A DNA stretch of 64,000 bases from Castanea sativa (taxonomy: Eukaryota; Streptophyta; Magnoliopsida; Fagales; Fagaceae), in assembly GCF_040712315.1 (NCBI RefSeq), contig NC_134024.1:5913158-5977157 (forward strand), given 5' to 3'. A program made the translations under genes and the position numbers. Of this stretch, positions 11,245-21,998 are shown piece after piece (position 1 is the first letter of the stretch; each line of letters opens with the position of its first letter). The notes beneath the pieces are model-generated. The model was not told where the DNA came from. It did no database searches and was given only the letters and a program-made list of their open reading frames with translations.

Positions 11245-11778
11245 TGCTATATTAAAACAAAAATTAAAAAAACAATCAACATCATATTATGTGATATATG
11301 AATTATATATTACAAATAAAATGAAAATAATAATAACTTCTTGAGACAATTTTAAGTCAAAACAATCCATTGGAACAAATTGATGAGCCTCGCTTGCATC
11401 TACATTGTCATCCATTGGTGCTATATTAAAACAAGAGTTTAAAATATAAACATCATATTCTATGATAAATAATATGTAAATTTATAAATAAAATAAAATT
11501 ATAATACTTTCTTGAAGGGGTTCATTTAAGTCAAAACAATATTTTGGAGTAAAGTGGTGACTATCACTTGCAACTACATTCTCATCCATTGATGCAATAA
11601 TACATGTATTAGAAATAAAAATTAACATCATATTAATTTTGGTGCTATATAAAAACAAGAGTTTAAAAATATTCTATGATAAGTGAAATGTAAATCACAA
11701 ATAAAATCAAATTATAATACCTTCATGAAGTGATTCATTTAAGTCAAAGCAATCTTTTGCAACTACATCCCCATCCAT
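11178..11778 (-). repeat. Array of duplicated mini-exons encoding a CFDLNE motif, upstream part of the FAR1-like gene
   Basis: Three short open segments on the minus strand (11415-11338, 11589-11508, 11778-11721) start with ATG-GAT and encode variants of MD-[DEG]-[ND]-V-x-A, then DCFDLNE or close forms. Each ends directly at a GT donor-like site. A fourth, diverged version (VDDDLIANG then NCVELNELP) is built into the FAR1 exon at about 11244-11178. Spacers repeat too (TATTAAAACAAGAGTTTAAAAT), so the whole ~170-210-bp exon-plus-intron unit was duplicated. DLNE with a following Pro or Leu resembles the EAR repression motif. Whether any of these were alternative first exons is inference. Confidence 0.7.
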
Positions 11779-12832
11779 TAGTGCTACAATATACATATAT
11801 CAAAAATAAAAATTAACAACATATTCATTTTAACCTATTTTTTAAAAATAACTATGAATCAAATAAAATACAAAACTGGTACCTTGTTTAATTATTCCTC
11901 AATCTTTTATTGACATTTTTTCATTTCTTCTTCTCTTAGATATTGATAAAGGGGAAGAAATTTAGTTTCATATTGGTAAAGTGAAAGAAAGTAGATGATA
12001 AAATATTGGTAAAGTGAAAGAAAGTAAATGATAAAATATTGATAAAATAAGATTTGGTAGGAAATAAAAAGTGAAAAGGAGGAAAATGTGTTAAGAAGAC
12101 CAGTTTGTCCAAAGAAAAAAGAATTCTCAACCAATGTCAACTGTGTCCCATATTGACAGGGCAAATTTGTCCAAAATTTCCTTACATGTCATGCCATGCC
12201 ATGCCTTTTCTCTCATTGACTCAATTTTTTTTATTTGTGTGGGACCCATTTTAGAGAACCTTAACATACATCCTCCCGGTTAACCTTTTCCTATTTAATT
12301 TACCATTTTTATGCCCTACACTTGTAGGTCCCAAACATAATAAATTTCGCACCTTGTAAAGTGGTCCTTTTTCATAGAGTTCCAATGAAGGCCAGTACAA
12401 GGAAGGACACGATGGTTTGTGTCTTCTGAATTCTGATCTTATTATCTGACATTTTTTTTTTTTTTGATAAACTCTTATTATCTGACATCAGGAATAAGCC
12501 ATGGTTGGGCGGTTGGGCCAAATTTGTATCTCCTCCTAGGATTCAGATTAGGTACTATACTGTCTACCCAAAGTAGTACAGTATTATAATTGTACTGTGT
12601 CGGTGTTGCAATAGTTATTAACGACTGAGATAGAAAGTTTAAAAGTCAACTTTCAATCTCAACCCCTTAGATATAGATTTTTTTTTTTTTTTTCTTCAAA
12701 GAGTGTAAAAAGTAAAAAGCTTTTGTGAGAGCAATGTGAGAAACCTGGTCCTGCCTTCCATCTTGTCCAAGATTCTGTCGATGTCGTTTTATGTTATTGA
12801 TTTTCAGTACCATTCAGGTTTTAAAAGCTAAG
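11779..12832. other. Intergenic, AT-rich; promoter side of the first ILR1-like copy
   Basis: This stretch holds a local repeat of TATTGGTAAAGTGAAAGAAAGTA at 11965-12050, a CATGCCATGCCATGCC run near 12190 and homopolymer T runs. A short part just before 12833 matches the upstream flank of the intact copy at 26402. Apart from the micro-insertion at 12453-12472, listed separately, I see no gene. Confidence 0.6.
12437..12488 (-). mobile_element. Micro-insertion: poly(T)-GATA tail flanked by a 16-bp target duplication
   Basis: TCTTATTATCTGACAT occurs at 12437-12452 and again at 12473-12488. Between them lie 13 T residues and GATAAAC only. Read on the minus strand this is GTTTATC followed by poly(A), i.e. 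just the 3' tail of a SINE or LINE inserted with a typical retroposition target duplication. Confidence 0.75.
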
Positions 12833-14624
12833 ATGGACACACCCGTTTTGATCTTCCATTGTCTTCATCTTATGTTGTTTCTCTCACTCACTTCCCTTTC
12901 TTCAATCCAGAGTTCTCAGCATCCAACTTATGCGCAACAGCTTCGAAGCTCAGCTCAGCAATACAAAGATTGGTTGGTCTCTATAAGAAGGCAAATCCAT
13001 GAATACCCCAGAACTCAAATTCGAAGAGCACAACGCCAGTGCTCTTATACGCAGAGAGCTTGACAAGCTTGGCATCCCTTATTCATACCCGTTTGCCAAA
13101 ACCGGAATTGTTGCCGAAATTGGCTCTGGTTCTCCTCCTGTTGTTGCTCTTCGAGCTGACATGGATGCTCTTCCCTTACAAGTAATCCATAATCATTTTT
13201 GTTTTCAAGTTTTGTCTGTGTTTGTATATGTGTGTGTTTTTGTTTTCAAATTATAGTGTTTGATATGTGTAGGAGCTTGTTGAGTGGGAGCATAAGAGCA
13301 AGATTGATAGTAAAATGCACGGGTGTGGACATGATGCTCACACAACTATGCTCCTTGGTGCTGCTAAGTTGCTTAATCAACGCAAAGATAAGCTCAAGGT
13401 TTGTTTTTTAATATTGCAATGAAATGATGAAAGTAATTTCATTCTATATGGGTTTAGTACTTTTGTTTTCAATGTGGGTTCTCAAAGGTGGATGTCGAAG
13501 CTGAGGTAGAATGGAAAAATTTGAGGGGGTATGTGACAAGTGAACAGTAACATATGTTTGTGTGATAAATCTATCCATTAGTTAGGGGAAACTACTAAGG
13601 ACCATGGAGAAATTCACTTTGTCAACAAAATTAAGTATAGAATGTTTCTTCCTTACCAATCATTTGCATCTTGAATACACATTACGATTAGCATTAGATT
13701 CAACTACGGCAACAATGCATGTACAATATGACCTCTCATTGTTAGAGAGAAAATTACCATTGGTGGGACACTGCTCTATTGCACCCAGTTGTGAATATAA
13801 GCTACTCACTTTCTTATTGTTTCTTGATGTGCAATTCAGCTCTCACACGTGCACTCACAACATGTTTCCCGTTATTACTCAATAAATTTATGAGAAACTA
13901 ATAAAGGACATGGCTATGATTTTACATATACTAATTCAGTAGCGGCAAGATTTCTTATTAACGCAATAGACCCTAATAATGCAATAAGATTCTTGTGTTG
14001 TTCTCCTTGTAATAAACCTCTCCTGTTTCATGAACGATTCTCTCATAAAAAGTTTCATATCTTTTGTTTTCTATGAAACCTAAATATGAGTCCTATGCCT
14101 GTGCCTTAGTCAAATGTGTATCGCAGAGAAGAAAATTGTGAATATAGCTAATAATTGACTTGGTTGGCTTACAAAAGACAGCTCTTGACAGAGTACAGAA
14201 CTAATTAAATTTAACTTTCTTAGCAATCTAATTTTTTATTTGTCCAAAATTTCATCTTTCTCAATGTCGTCTGCGATTACCAGATTTCTTTTCAGTGGTG
14301 TTTTTACATCTGGGTAAACTACTACTTTGACATAGATATTTCATATTTGTGGTTATTCTATCTTTATGTTTGGAATTTTTTTCTCATGATTGCTTTCCAA
14401 GGGATCTAGTATATAGGATCAGAAGGTAGCAAGACCTTTCTAATCAATAAGCTATTCCAGTCCTTTTCCACCATTCCTTTTTTCTTTGAGGATTATGTGT
14501 ATGAAGGGCTTATTAATATTTTTAAGCTGGCTTAGCTGTCTACCTGGTGCAAGTGTGTTCATTTCTACCAGCTCTGTAAAAGAATGGAGGTCCAATTGTG
14601 AATTAACAGAGAATGGAAAAATCA

Positions 14625-14680
14625 GAGAATAAGCTTGTATAAACTGAGAATAAGCTTGTATAAACTGAGAATAAGCTTGA
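14625..14680 (+). repeat. 21-bp tandem repeat, 2.7 copies, in intron 2 of the dead ILR1-like copy
   Basis: GAGAATAAGCTTGTATAAACT is repeated at 14625, 14646 and, in part, 14667. The paralogous intron near 28175 has a single related unit, so the expansion followed the gene duplication. Confidence 0.85.
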
Positions 14681-16627
14681 ATTGTTCAAATGCAAGGCTT
14701 AAGATTAAATGACATTGGAAATTTGAATCTCCTTTATGCTAGAGACTTTGTTTCTTTGATAGAAAATGATAGTAACAAATAAAAGATTGAGTGGGCCTTT
14801 TATCCTAGAAATAACATACATTTTAACGAAAACTAAGAAAGAAATTTTTATCTTTGATGTGTATTCTCTAACTTTCTATAACACATTATACTGGACTCAA
14901 CACAAGTACATTTAACGTGATGAGGATAAGAGATTTCTAAAGGGAAAAACTTACAAAATGTATTCAATTAATATTCAATGATTTGTAATTTATAAATTAA
15001 GTTCAAACATGATCCACTCTTTTGTTGTCATGTGTATTCAGTATTTCCAGAAAATATGTCATTGAGCAATAATTAATAGATAACTGATTTAGAATTTACT
15101 TTTCATGTTCTTTATCGACACCACTTCTTGGTGTTTGCTAGAATTCTGACTTGCCCTTGGAAAGTTGGCACTTGTTTCTAATTAGATGTTTATAAAATAT
15201 TTTTGTCTCTCTGTTCTCAAAGTTGCCTAAATTAATCTTCAACATGTTTTATTCTAAAACCCCTTTTAATTTGGGACTGAGGGGAACTGTAAGACTTGTT
15301 TTCCAACCTGCTGAGGAGGCAGGTACTGGTGCATATCACATGATAATAGATGGTGCTGTTCGTGATGCTGAAGCTATATTCGGAATGCACATTAGTCCTG
15401 TACTACCCACAGGAAGTATAAATTCCATTTCAGGGCCTGCCTTAGCTGCGGTTTGCTTCTTTGAAGCAAAAATAGTAGGAAAAGGTGGGCATGCTGAAGA
15501 TCCCCATAGAAATGTGGATCCAATTCTTGCTGCGTCATTTGTAATTTTGGCATTGCAACAGATCATCTCGAGAGAAACTGATCCCCTTCATAGTCAGGTA
15601 TGTCACTATGTACTTGTTGGCCTCTCCACATGATAATTTAAGCTTCTGGGTTGGATGCTTATTGTAGCTTCCATTTAGCTCTATTGTTATAAAGCCTTCC
15701 TCTAATTAAGTTTGACAACACCCCCACCCCAATAACCCCCCCCACCCTCGGTACCCAACAAAATAAATTGCCCCGCTTAATCTCTGCAAACTTACCTCTT
15801 TGAGGTCCAAATTGTTGTTCCCTTTAGTAACTTCTATAGGAAGTCTTCAAAAAAAAAAAAAAAAAAAAATTTTGGGGGTTTTTTTCAAAATCTTTCACCT
15901 AGAAGGCTATGCAAGAATGAAGTGAATAGGCAACTTCTTTTTGGTTGTTGTTGTTTGGGGGGTGGGGGGTATAGGTGACCAAAAGCATATAAAATATCCA
16001 ATGTGACATAGAGCTAACACTTAGTTTTTCATTGAAGGTGCTATCTGTTACTTATATCAGAGGTGGTACTACATTGGACACAATTCCAATATATGTTGAA
16101 TTTGGGGGCACCATGAGGAGTCTCACAACTGAAGGCTTGCACCAACTCAGGCAACGGTTGATAGAGGTATATACTATACCTTAACCTTTTTGCCTCTTGC
16201 TTTATTAGAAAATAGTTTTGCTGCTTCATTGGTCTACAACTACAACACCGGGTAAGATGTGAATTCGCTTTGAAATATAAACAACATATCTTTTGTACAT
16301 TCAATTTATTTATATTTCAATTGTTCAATACTCTTTGTTTGCATTCACTGGCATTGGTAATTCTCCTGGAAAAAGGGTGAACTGTAGTGGCAAAATCAAG
16401 CAGTCAGCTTTCATGTCATGGAGATAACATTGCAATTTTTCCACCTTGGCACTGTCATTTGTTCTTGATAGTGTTTCAAGATGCACTCTTAGCTGACACT
16501 AATTGTCTGCTTTATGGAGTTATTTTAAGCTTCCCATTACATTCTTTTCCCCATAAATTCTTTTCTTTCTTTTTATAACTTTGTTGCATTGGGCTTTAAT
16601 GTCTTGAATTTAGTAGTTCATCAGTTC

Positions 16628-17154
16628 TGGGGTGTTGGTGCAAATACAATGATAATGGAAATACACAAAGAGAAACTGAATAATACTTCTGAATTTTTTA
16701 TTAATTTAAAGAGAGAAATTACACAACACTATTTGGACTGAGGCGCGGCACTCGCTCTCTTTAAGGAGATTCAAGCCCTTGGTTGGCTAAACTTTGTAAC
16801 CGGTGCAGACCGTGTCTGACTTGTCTCCCCCAGGATACAACAGCCCAACAAGTGTCGTATAGCTAGAACAACCTCTGCACAAAGTGTTCAAGGTGCTGAT
16901 TCATTTCCAAATTTGACACCTCCACCCTTCACCTCCCCCTTGCGCACGTATCTGGCCCAATATTTGAGACAATTCATGTTAGCCCATTAATCACCACAAT
17001 TAAAAAGAACAAAATAGTCTCTCTCCTTTTCAATGTGGGATTAAACATTTTTCACTAACTCCTCATCTTCCACATTCACTCCCACATCTTTACATTTATT
17101 TTTATCACATTTATTCATTTTAATTATTTAATATTAAAATGCTCCAACATGGGG
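16628..17154 (+). mobile_element. Solo LTR (517 bp) with 5-bp target duplication TGGGG
   Basis: The element runs from TGTTGGTGC (16633) to GCTCCAACA (17149), with short inverted ends and TG...CA termini. It is flanked on both sides by TGGGG (16628-16632 and 17150-17154). The paralogous intron in the intact gene (about 30433-30450) reads through without it, giving a natural empty site. A TCCCACATTG motif on the minus strand near 17030 is common in plant LTRs. No internal coding sequence remains, so this is the product of LTR-LTR recombination. Orientation is not certain. Confidence 0.88.
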
Positions 17155-17668
17155 CAAACTTTCAACTGATTTGTTTCCAAAGGCAAACATTATAATTAGT
17201 GTAATCACTGGTTTCAAAGTTGGTGAAGTATATTACCGCAGCTGGTTGTAGGTTATTGTGGGACAAGCTGCCGTACACAGATGTAATGCATATATTGATA
17301 TGAAAGAAGAAGATTACCCGCTAATGCCTGCTGTTGTGAATGATGAGAAACTGCATCTGCATGTGCAGAAGCTGGGCAAACTTTTGCTTGGTCCTCAGAA
17401 TGTCAAGGCGAGTAAGAAAATGATGGTAAGTGAAGACTTTGCCTGCTATCAAGAACTGATTCCAGCAGTTATGTTTGCATTGGAATTGTAAATGAGGACT
17501 TGGGCTCAGTTCACTCCCTGCATTCCCCTTACTTCTTTCTTGATGAAGATGTCCTTCCAATTGGTTCAGCATTTCACACTTCTCTTGCTGAGATATATTT
17601 GAGCGAGCACCAACGCTCACTTGTGCAATAAATGTTGAATATGGTGTTAATAACATCAACATTAATCT

Positions 17669-17760
17669 AAGTTTATCTCAATTGATAAAGTTTCTTGTTG
17701 TCAAACACTAGACTTGGATTCAAATTCCACCCATACCAAAACGAAAGTTATTAGCGTATT
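17669..17760 (+). mobile_element. Diverged tRNA-derived SINE remnant
   Basis: An A-box-like segment (TTATCTCAATTGATAAAG) and, ~35 bp on, a B-box-like TTGGATTCAAATTCC are seen just past the end of the dead copy. A clearer version lies at the same place after the intact copy (31061), so the insertion probably predates the duplication. Confidence 0.5.
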
Positions 17761-18474
17761 AGCCTGATTGTAAAGGGCAATAAGCATGGAACAAATATTG
17801 TAGGTTTCAAATTAGGGGGGAAAAACATTAATATCAATTCCATGTTGCTGCATTTGTTTGAAAATGTCTGTATATACAGGAAAAATGTAATGAAGTTGGT
17901 GTTCTAACCGATAAGTAACTTTACATTTTCTTATGTGGATATTTGGCTTTTGCCCAGGCAATTATTATTGATTGTCAACTTTGTCTATGGTATGCAACAA
18001 AATGGTTCAGGGGAAAATTTCACCTACAAATCTACCCATATTCCATTTAAAAATCCTCACTCATTTCAATTTCCTCTCATTTTGTCCCTGGCCTACAGAG
18101 AGATGCATGCAATTGATTTGTAAAATGGAAGGGTGTTTTAATTATATATATGTATATATATATATATATTAATTTAATAATATTGTTACGAAATTTATTA
18201 TGAAATATATTATAGTTCATTAGGTCGTCAAATAGTTTTTACAAAATATTTATACCAAACTAATCTGTTATTTATTCTCAACTGTTTTGTAATTCAATAT
18301 TTTTCCAACTTATAATAATTTTTTAGCTTTAGAGGTAGTATCAGTTATGTTTTGGAAAGAACATATAGAATGTCTCTTTCAATGAACACAGAAAAAAAAA
18401 AATCTCAACCCTTGAATTTGAAAAATAAAATGTGAAAAGTTAATGTAAAAATGTTTTTTTGATAGGAATGTGAG
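17761..18474. other. AT-rich intergenic stretch
   Basis: A (TA)n microsatellite lies at about 18142-18170. Nothing else is supported; the short ORFs here lack any family signature. Confidence 0.5.
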
Positions 18475-18640
18475 AGGAACGTGGTCTTCTCTTCCTTTTT
18501 TGTCCAAGATTCTGTTAATGTCGTTTTCCTGGTGTTGATTTTCAGTGTTGTAAGCTAAGATGGACACACCCTTGTTGATCTTCCATTTTCTTCATCTTAT
18601 TTTGGTTCTCTCATTCTCTTCCCTTTCTCCAATCCAGAAT
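18475..18640 (+). pseudogene. Fragment of a third ILR1-like copy (promoter side and start of exon 1)
   Basis: Sequence from about 18475 matches the upstream flank and first ~80 coding bases of the other two copies. An ATG at 18560 is followed by codons for a MDTPLLIFHFLHLI signal-peptide start. Homology stops abruptly after CCAATCCAG at 18640, where a GGACC-type minisatellite begins. No further exons are found downstream before 26 kb. It is therefore a truncated duplicate, showing that the cluster once held at least three copies. Confidence 0.8.
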
Positions 18641-19265
18641 ATGACCAATGTGGACTGAATATAACCGAATAGGACCAAAGTGGACATAATGGACTGAATA
18701 AGATGAAAGTGGACCGAATTGGACTAAAGTGGAACTAATAGGAGTTATGTGGACAGAATGGACCGAATTGGACCAAATAAGACCAATGTGGACCGAATAG
18801 AATTGAAGTGGACTGAATAAGTCCTAAGTGGACTTTAGAGGATTGAATAAGACCAAAATGGACCGAATAGGACCAAAGTGGACCAATGGACTGAATATAA
18901 CCGAGTAGAATCAATGTGGACCGAAGAAGACTAAAGTGGACCGATGTAGACCAATTAGGACCAAAGTGAACCGAATTAGACCGAATAGAATCAATGTGGA
19001 TAGAATGGACCGAATAAGACCAAATAAGACCAATGTGGACCGAATAGAACTGAATAAGAGCAAAGTGGATAGAATGGACTAGATAGGAACAAATTGGACC
19101 GAATAAGGAACAAAGTGGACGCAATTGGATTGAATGGGACCAAAGTAGACGAAATAGGACCAAAGTGGATGGGTTAGGACCAAAGTGGATTAAATAAGAC
19201 CAAATGGACCAAAGTGGATGGAATGGTACTAAATAAGACCGAAGTGGATTGAGTGGACCAAAATG
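18641..19265 (+). repeat. Minisatellite of GGACCGAATA / GGACCAAAGT half-units
   Basis: About 625 bp are built from degenerate 9-11-bp words, mainly GGACCGAATA and GGACCAAAGTG, often alternating as a ~20-bp unit. The reading frames across it are simply translations of the repeat. It starts exactly where homology to the ILR1-like exon ends. Confidence 0.9.
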
Positions 19266-20060
19266 CTAGGCTGATGTGGCTCAACAAGAGTTTAACAACA
19301 AATAATTGTTACACTTAAGCTTTTAGATATACTAGTTTTTACCTTGTGCATTGCATGTAGTTTTTATTTTTTTATTTTTTTTATTTTATAATTTATAAAT
19401 ATTAGCCTTTAGACATCTAAAGTATTTTTTTATATGAATTTCCTAAGAAATATAAAAAGTATTCTCAAAGAGTTTGAAATATAGTCTACTTATTCAATAT
19501 AAATTTTGTAATATTATAATTATTTTTACGTATTCTGAGGATAAAGGAAGATAGTGAGTGTTGGTTGTTGTGTCTGAAGAATGAGAAACAATTAAAGAAT
19601 AAAGAAAAATTTGATATTTTAATGAAATGTATTATAAAATAGATAATCCAATGTGGGGTGTTTTGAAAAGCGATAATGTAAAAAAGAAAAGATAAAAAAG
19701 TAGGTATTGCTAAAATAGAGAGAAATTTTTTCCTAAGCTAATGTGAATGCTCATGTAAGCTTGTCATGCGTGTACAGTTCGTCCAATAAAATGATGTCAA
19801 GTCAATAAATTATTTTAAGTCTTTTTGGGCTAACAAAAATGTCGTCATAATGAAAATGATGCGGTGTCAATTTATTGAACAAACTAAACACATGTATCAA
19901 GCTTATATGACACTTAATGGGAAATATAAACGGTTACAAAAAATATAGATGGAGTGATTGATATTAATATAATATAACTTTAAAGAATGAAGTCTAAAAT
20001 TTAAAACAGAAGGGTGTAAAATTTAAGGACTCCAAATTTTAGGAGGTGTAGTATACCTTT
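19266..20060. other. AT-rich intergenic stretch without recognised genes
   Basis: I see only AT-rich sequence with no coding, tRNA or clear transposon signature between the minisatellite and the MITE-like element. Confidence 0.5.
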
Positions 20061-20544
20061 AGAGCATTCACATCAAAGATGTGAAAAATGCTAAATCCTA
20101 ATTTTAGCTCTCATCCCCTTAAAATATCAAGCATGCTATTCTTAAAATTTTTGACACCTTTGCTATAGTGGAGTGTCGTCTTTGACACCCTACTGTAGCA
20201 AGTTGCTAGAGTTTTTTTTTTTCCTCTCTCTCACTCTCTCTTGTGCTGTGCCTCTCTTTCTCTCTCACTCTCTCACTTGATTAAAATAAATAATATTTTA
20301 ATGAAGTAGTAAAAAAATAAAACATTTGATGTTGGGTGTATCATAAAGTGGAGTGTTAAAATAAATAAAGTAGTGTTTTGAGATACTAAATGCTATATTT
20401 TTGAAGTGTTGTGCTCTTGTGCTCTCACGCATGTAGTGGCAAAGTGGTGTCTTGCTTCCTTGCAAGAGTAGAGTGATCTCCCTAGTAGTGAGATTAGTTG
20501 AGTACTCCTTCGCCCTTCTAGGATGAGAGTGGGGTATCCTAAAA

Positions 20545-21904
20545 ATGGTTGAGGAGCTTGAAAAAGTGTGGAAAAGGTTAACGGTCACGGAGGAAGAGGA
20601 CGATGGCATAACTCTGGGGTGAGACAGCACGAAGATAGCAAAGGAAATAGGAAAAAACTGTGTGATAATGAAGATACTCACACAGCGCTGTATCAATATT
20701 GAGGCACTGAAAAAAAACACGCGAATGCTCTGGAAACCCAACAAAGGAATGCAAATATCAGAGATTGAAGATAATCTATTCCTGGTGGAATTTGGAGACA
20801 GTCAGGACAAGAAGAAAATTATGGAGATGAGACCATAGAGTTATGAGAAGCAGTTGATATTACTTCAGGATTTTGAAGGGGAGTTGGTTTCTAAGGACAT
20901 CACGATGAAATGGTCACCCTTTTGGGTACAAATTTACAATTTGCCACTCAAGAGCATGACTAGAGAGGCAGGACAGGTGATAGGATCAAAAATTGGAGAA
21001 TTTATGGATGTTGATGTGGCAGAGAAAGGGGTATAGTGGGGCAAATATTTACGGATGCAAGTTCAAGTTGACACATCAAAGAAATTGATTAGGGGAAAAA
21101 GAGTATCTATAGAAGAAGATGGGGGTTGATGGGTGTTCTTCAAATACGAATCTCTCCCTAATTTTGCTATGTTTGTGGCATGCTTGACTATGGCAAGAAA
21201 GAATGTATGGAAAAGGAGAAAGGGGGAGTGGGTGATGATGGAAAGGGGATTATGCAATATGGAGCTTGGATGTGAGAGGAACCAGGAAAACGATATGGGA
21301 ATGACAGTGTGTTTAGGGAAGGAAATGGATGGGTGGAGAAAAGAATTGAAGAGACCACCAGTGACAGAGCGCCAAAAAAGCTGCCGAAATGGAGGGAAGT
21401 TTCAGGACGAAGGGCAGTGTTAGGTGGAAGTTGGTTGGCAGAGACGAATCCCCAGGCAACCAAAAGTAAGTCTCATTGTATCGAGAAAACAGAGGCTAAA
21501 GACAAAAACCCAGCAAAGTTTCATGAAAGAGGGAAGGTCAAAGAGGAGGGCAAAAAGGTAGACAAACCTTTAGCTATACTTAGGAACCATATCGTGGAGA
21601 CAGCTCTTGCAAAATGGAAAGATGCTGAAGCCAAGCAGTGGGAGAAAACGATGGATGAAGGCGCGAAGGAGAATCCTGAGGGGAAAATTTCGAATACAAA
21701 CGGAATTGGGGAGGTATTAGCGTGCCAGGACTGGGCCAAGGAGAACACAAAACAATGGCAAGACAAAACAAGCTCACTACTTCAAGTAAGTTGAAAGGAT
21801 TGGTTGGAATTAAAAGGGAAGGCTCAATCCCTTTGAAGGAGCTTGATCCAAATACAATGCAAACTAAGAAGTGTAAAGGTAAAGAGAAAGCAAAGAAAAC
21901 CTGA
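20545..21904 (+). pseudogene. LINE ORF1 remnant (DUF4283-like, zinc-knuckle type)
   Basis: Reading starts at an ATG (20545) with MVEELEKVWKRLTVTEEED, typical of the N-terminus of plant L1 ORF1. Then come NLFLVEFGDSQDKKKI, FEGELVSKDI and WVQIYNLPLKSMT, which match the DUF4283 RNA-binding-like domain. The following KYESLPNFAMFVACL marks a degraded zinc knuckle (expected cysteines lost). A charged Lys/Glu-rich tail extends to about 21904. In-frame stops (for example near 20616, 20838, 21034) and frame shifts break it. The protein would coat LINE RNA. Confidence 0.75.
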
Positions 21905-21998
21905 GACAAAAATACAGAGGCCGTGAATGTCATGGTTGATGGTAGCACAGATAGGATGGCAGTGAGGCGGTGGTTGCGGAGCAGCACCGCCGAGCCCA

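Larger units (their letters stand above)
12833..17631 (+). pseudogene. IAA-amino acid hydrolase ILR1-like, dead copy 1
   Basis: Five exons align with the intact paralog at 26402: 12833-13181, 13273-13398, 15283-15597, 16038-16166 and 17252-17631. The catalytic [10 protein letters not shown] motif (exon 2), FQPAEEAG and GMH (exon 3) are still readable. Lesions: one extra C in the TACCCC run at 13006-13009 shifts exon 1, which is 349 instead of 348 nt. The exon 3 acceptor AAG has become AGG at 15281-15282. Exon 5 lacks one G near 17474, giving a stop soon after. Intron 4 carries a solo LTR. The family cleaves auxin-amino acid conjugates in the endoplasmic reticulum. This copy cannot give a full enzyme. 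Intron 2 (13399-15282) has only AT-rich sequence and a small repeat. Confidence 0.9.

Noticed and set aside
18735..19163. 142-codon minus-strand ORF
   Set aside because: It is only a translation of the GGACC minisatellite.
18641..19265. Possible CRISPR array
   Set aside because: Repeats are short, degenerate and without unique spacers, and the genome is a plant nuclear genome.
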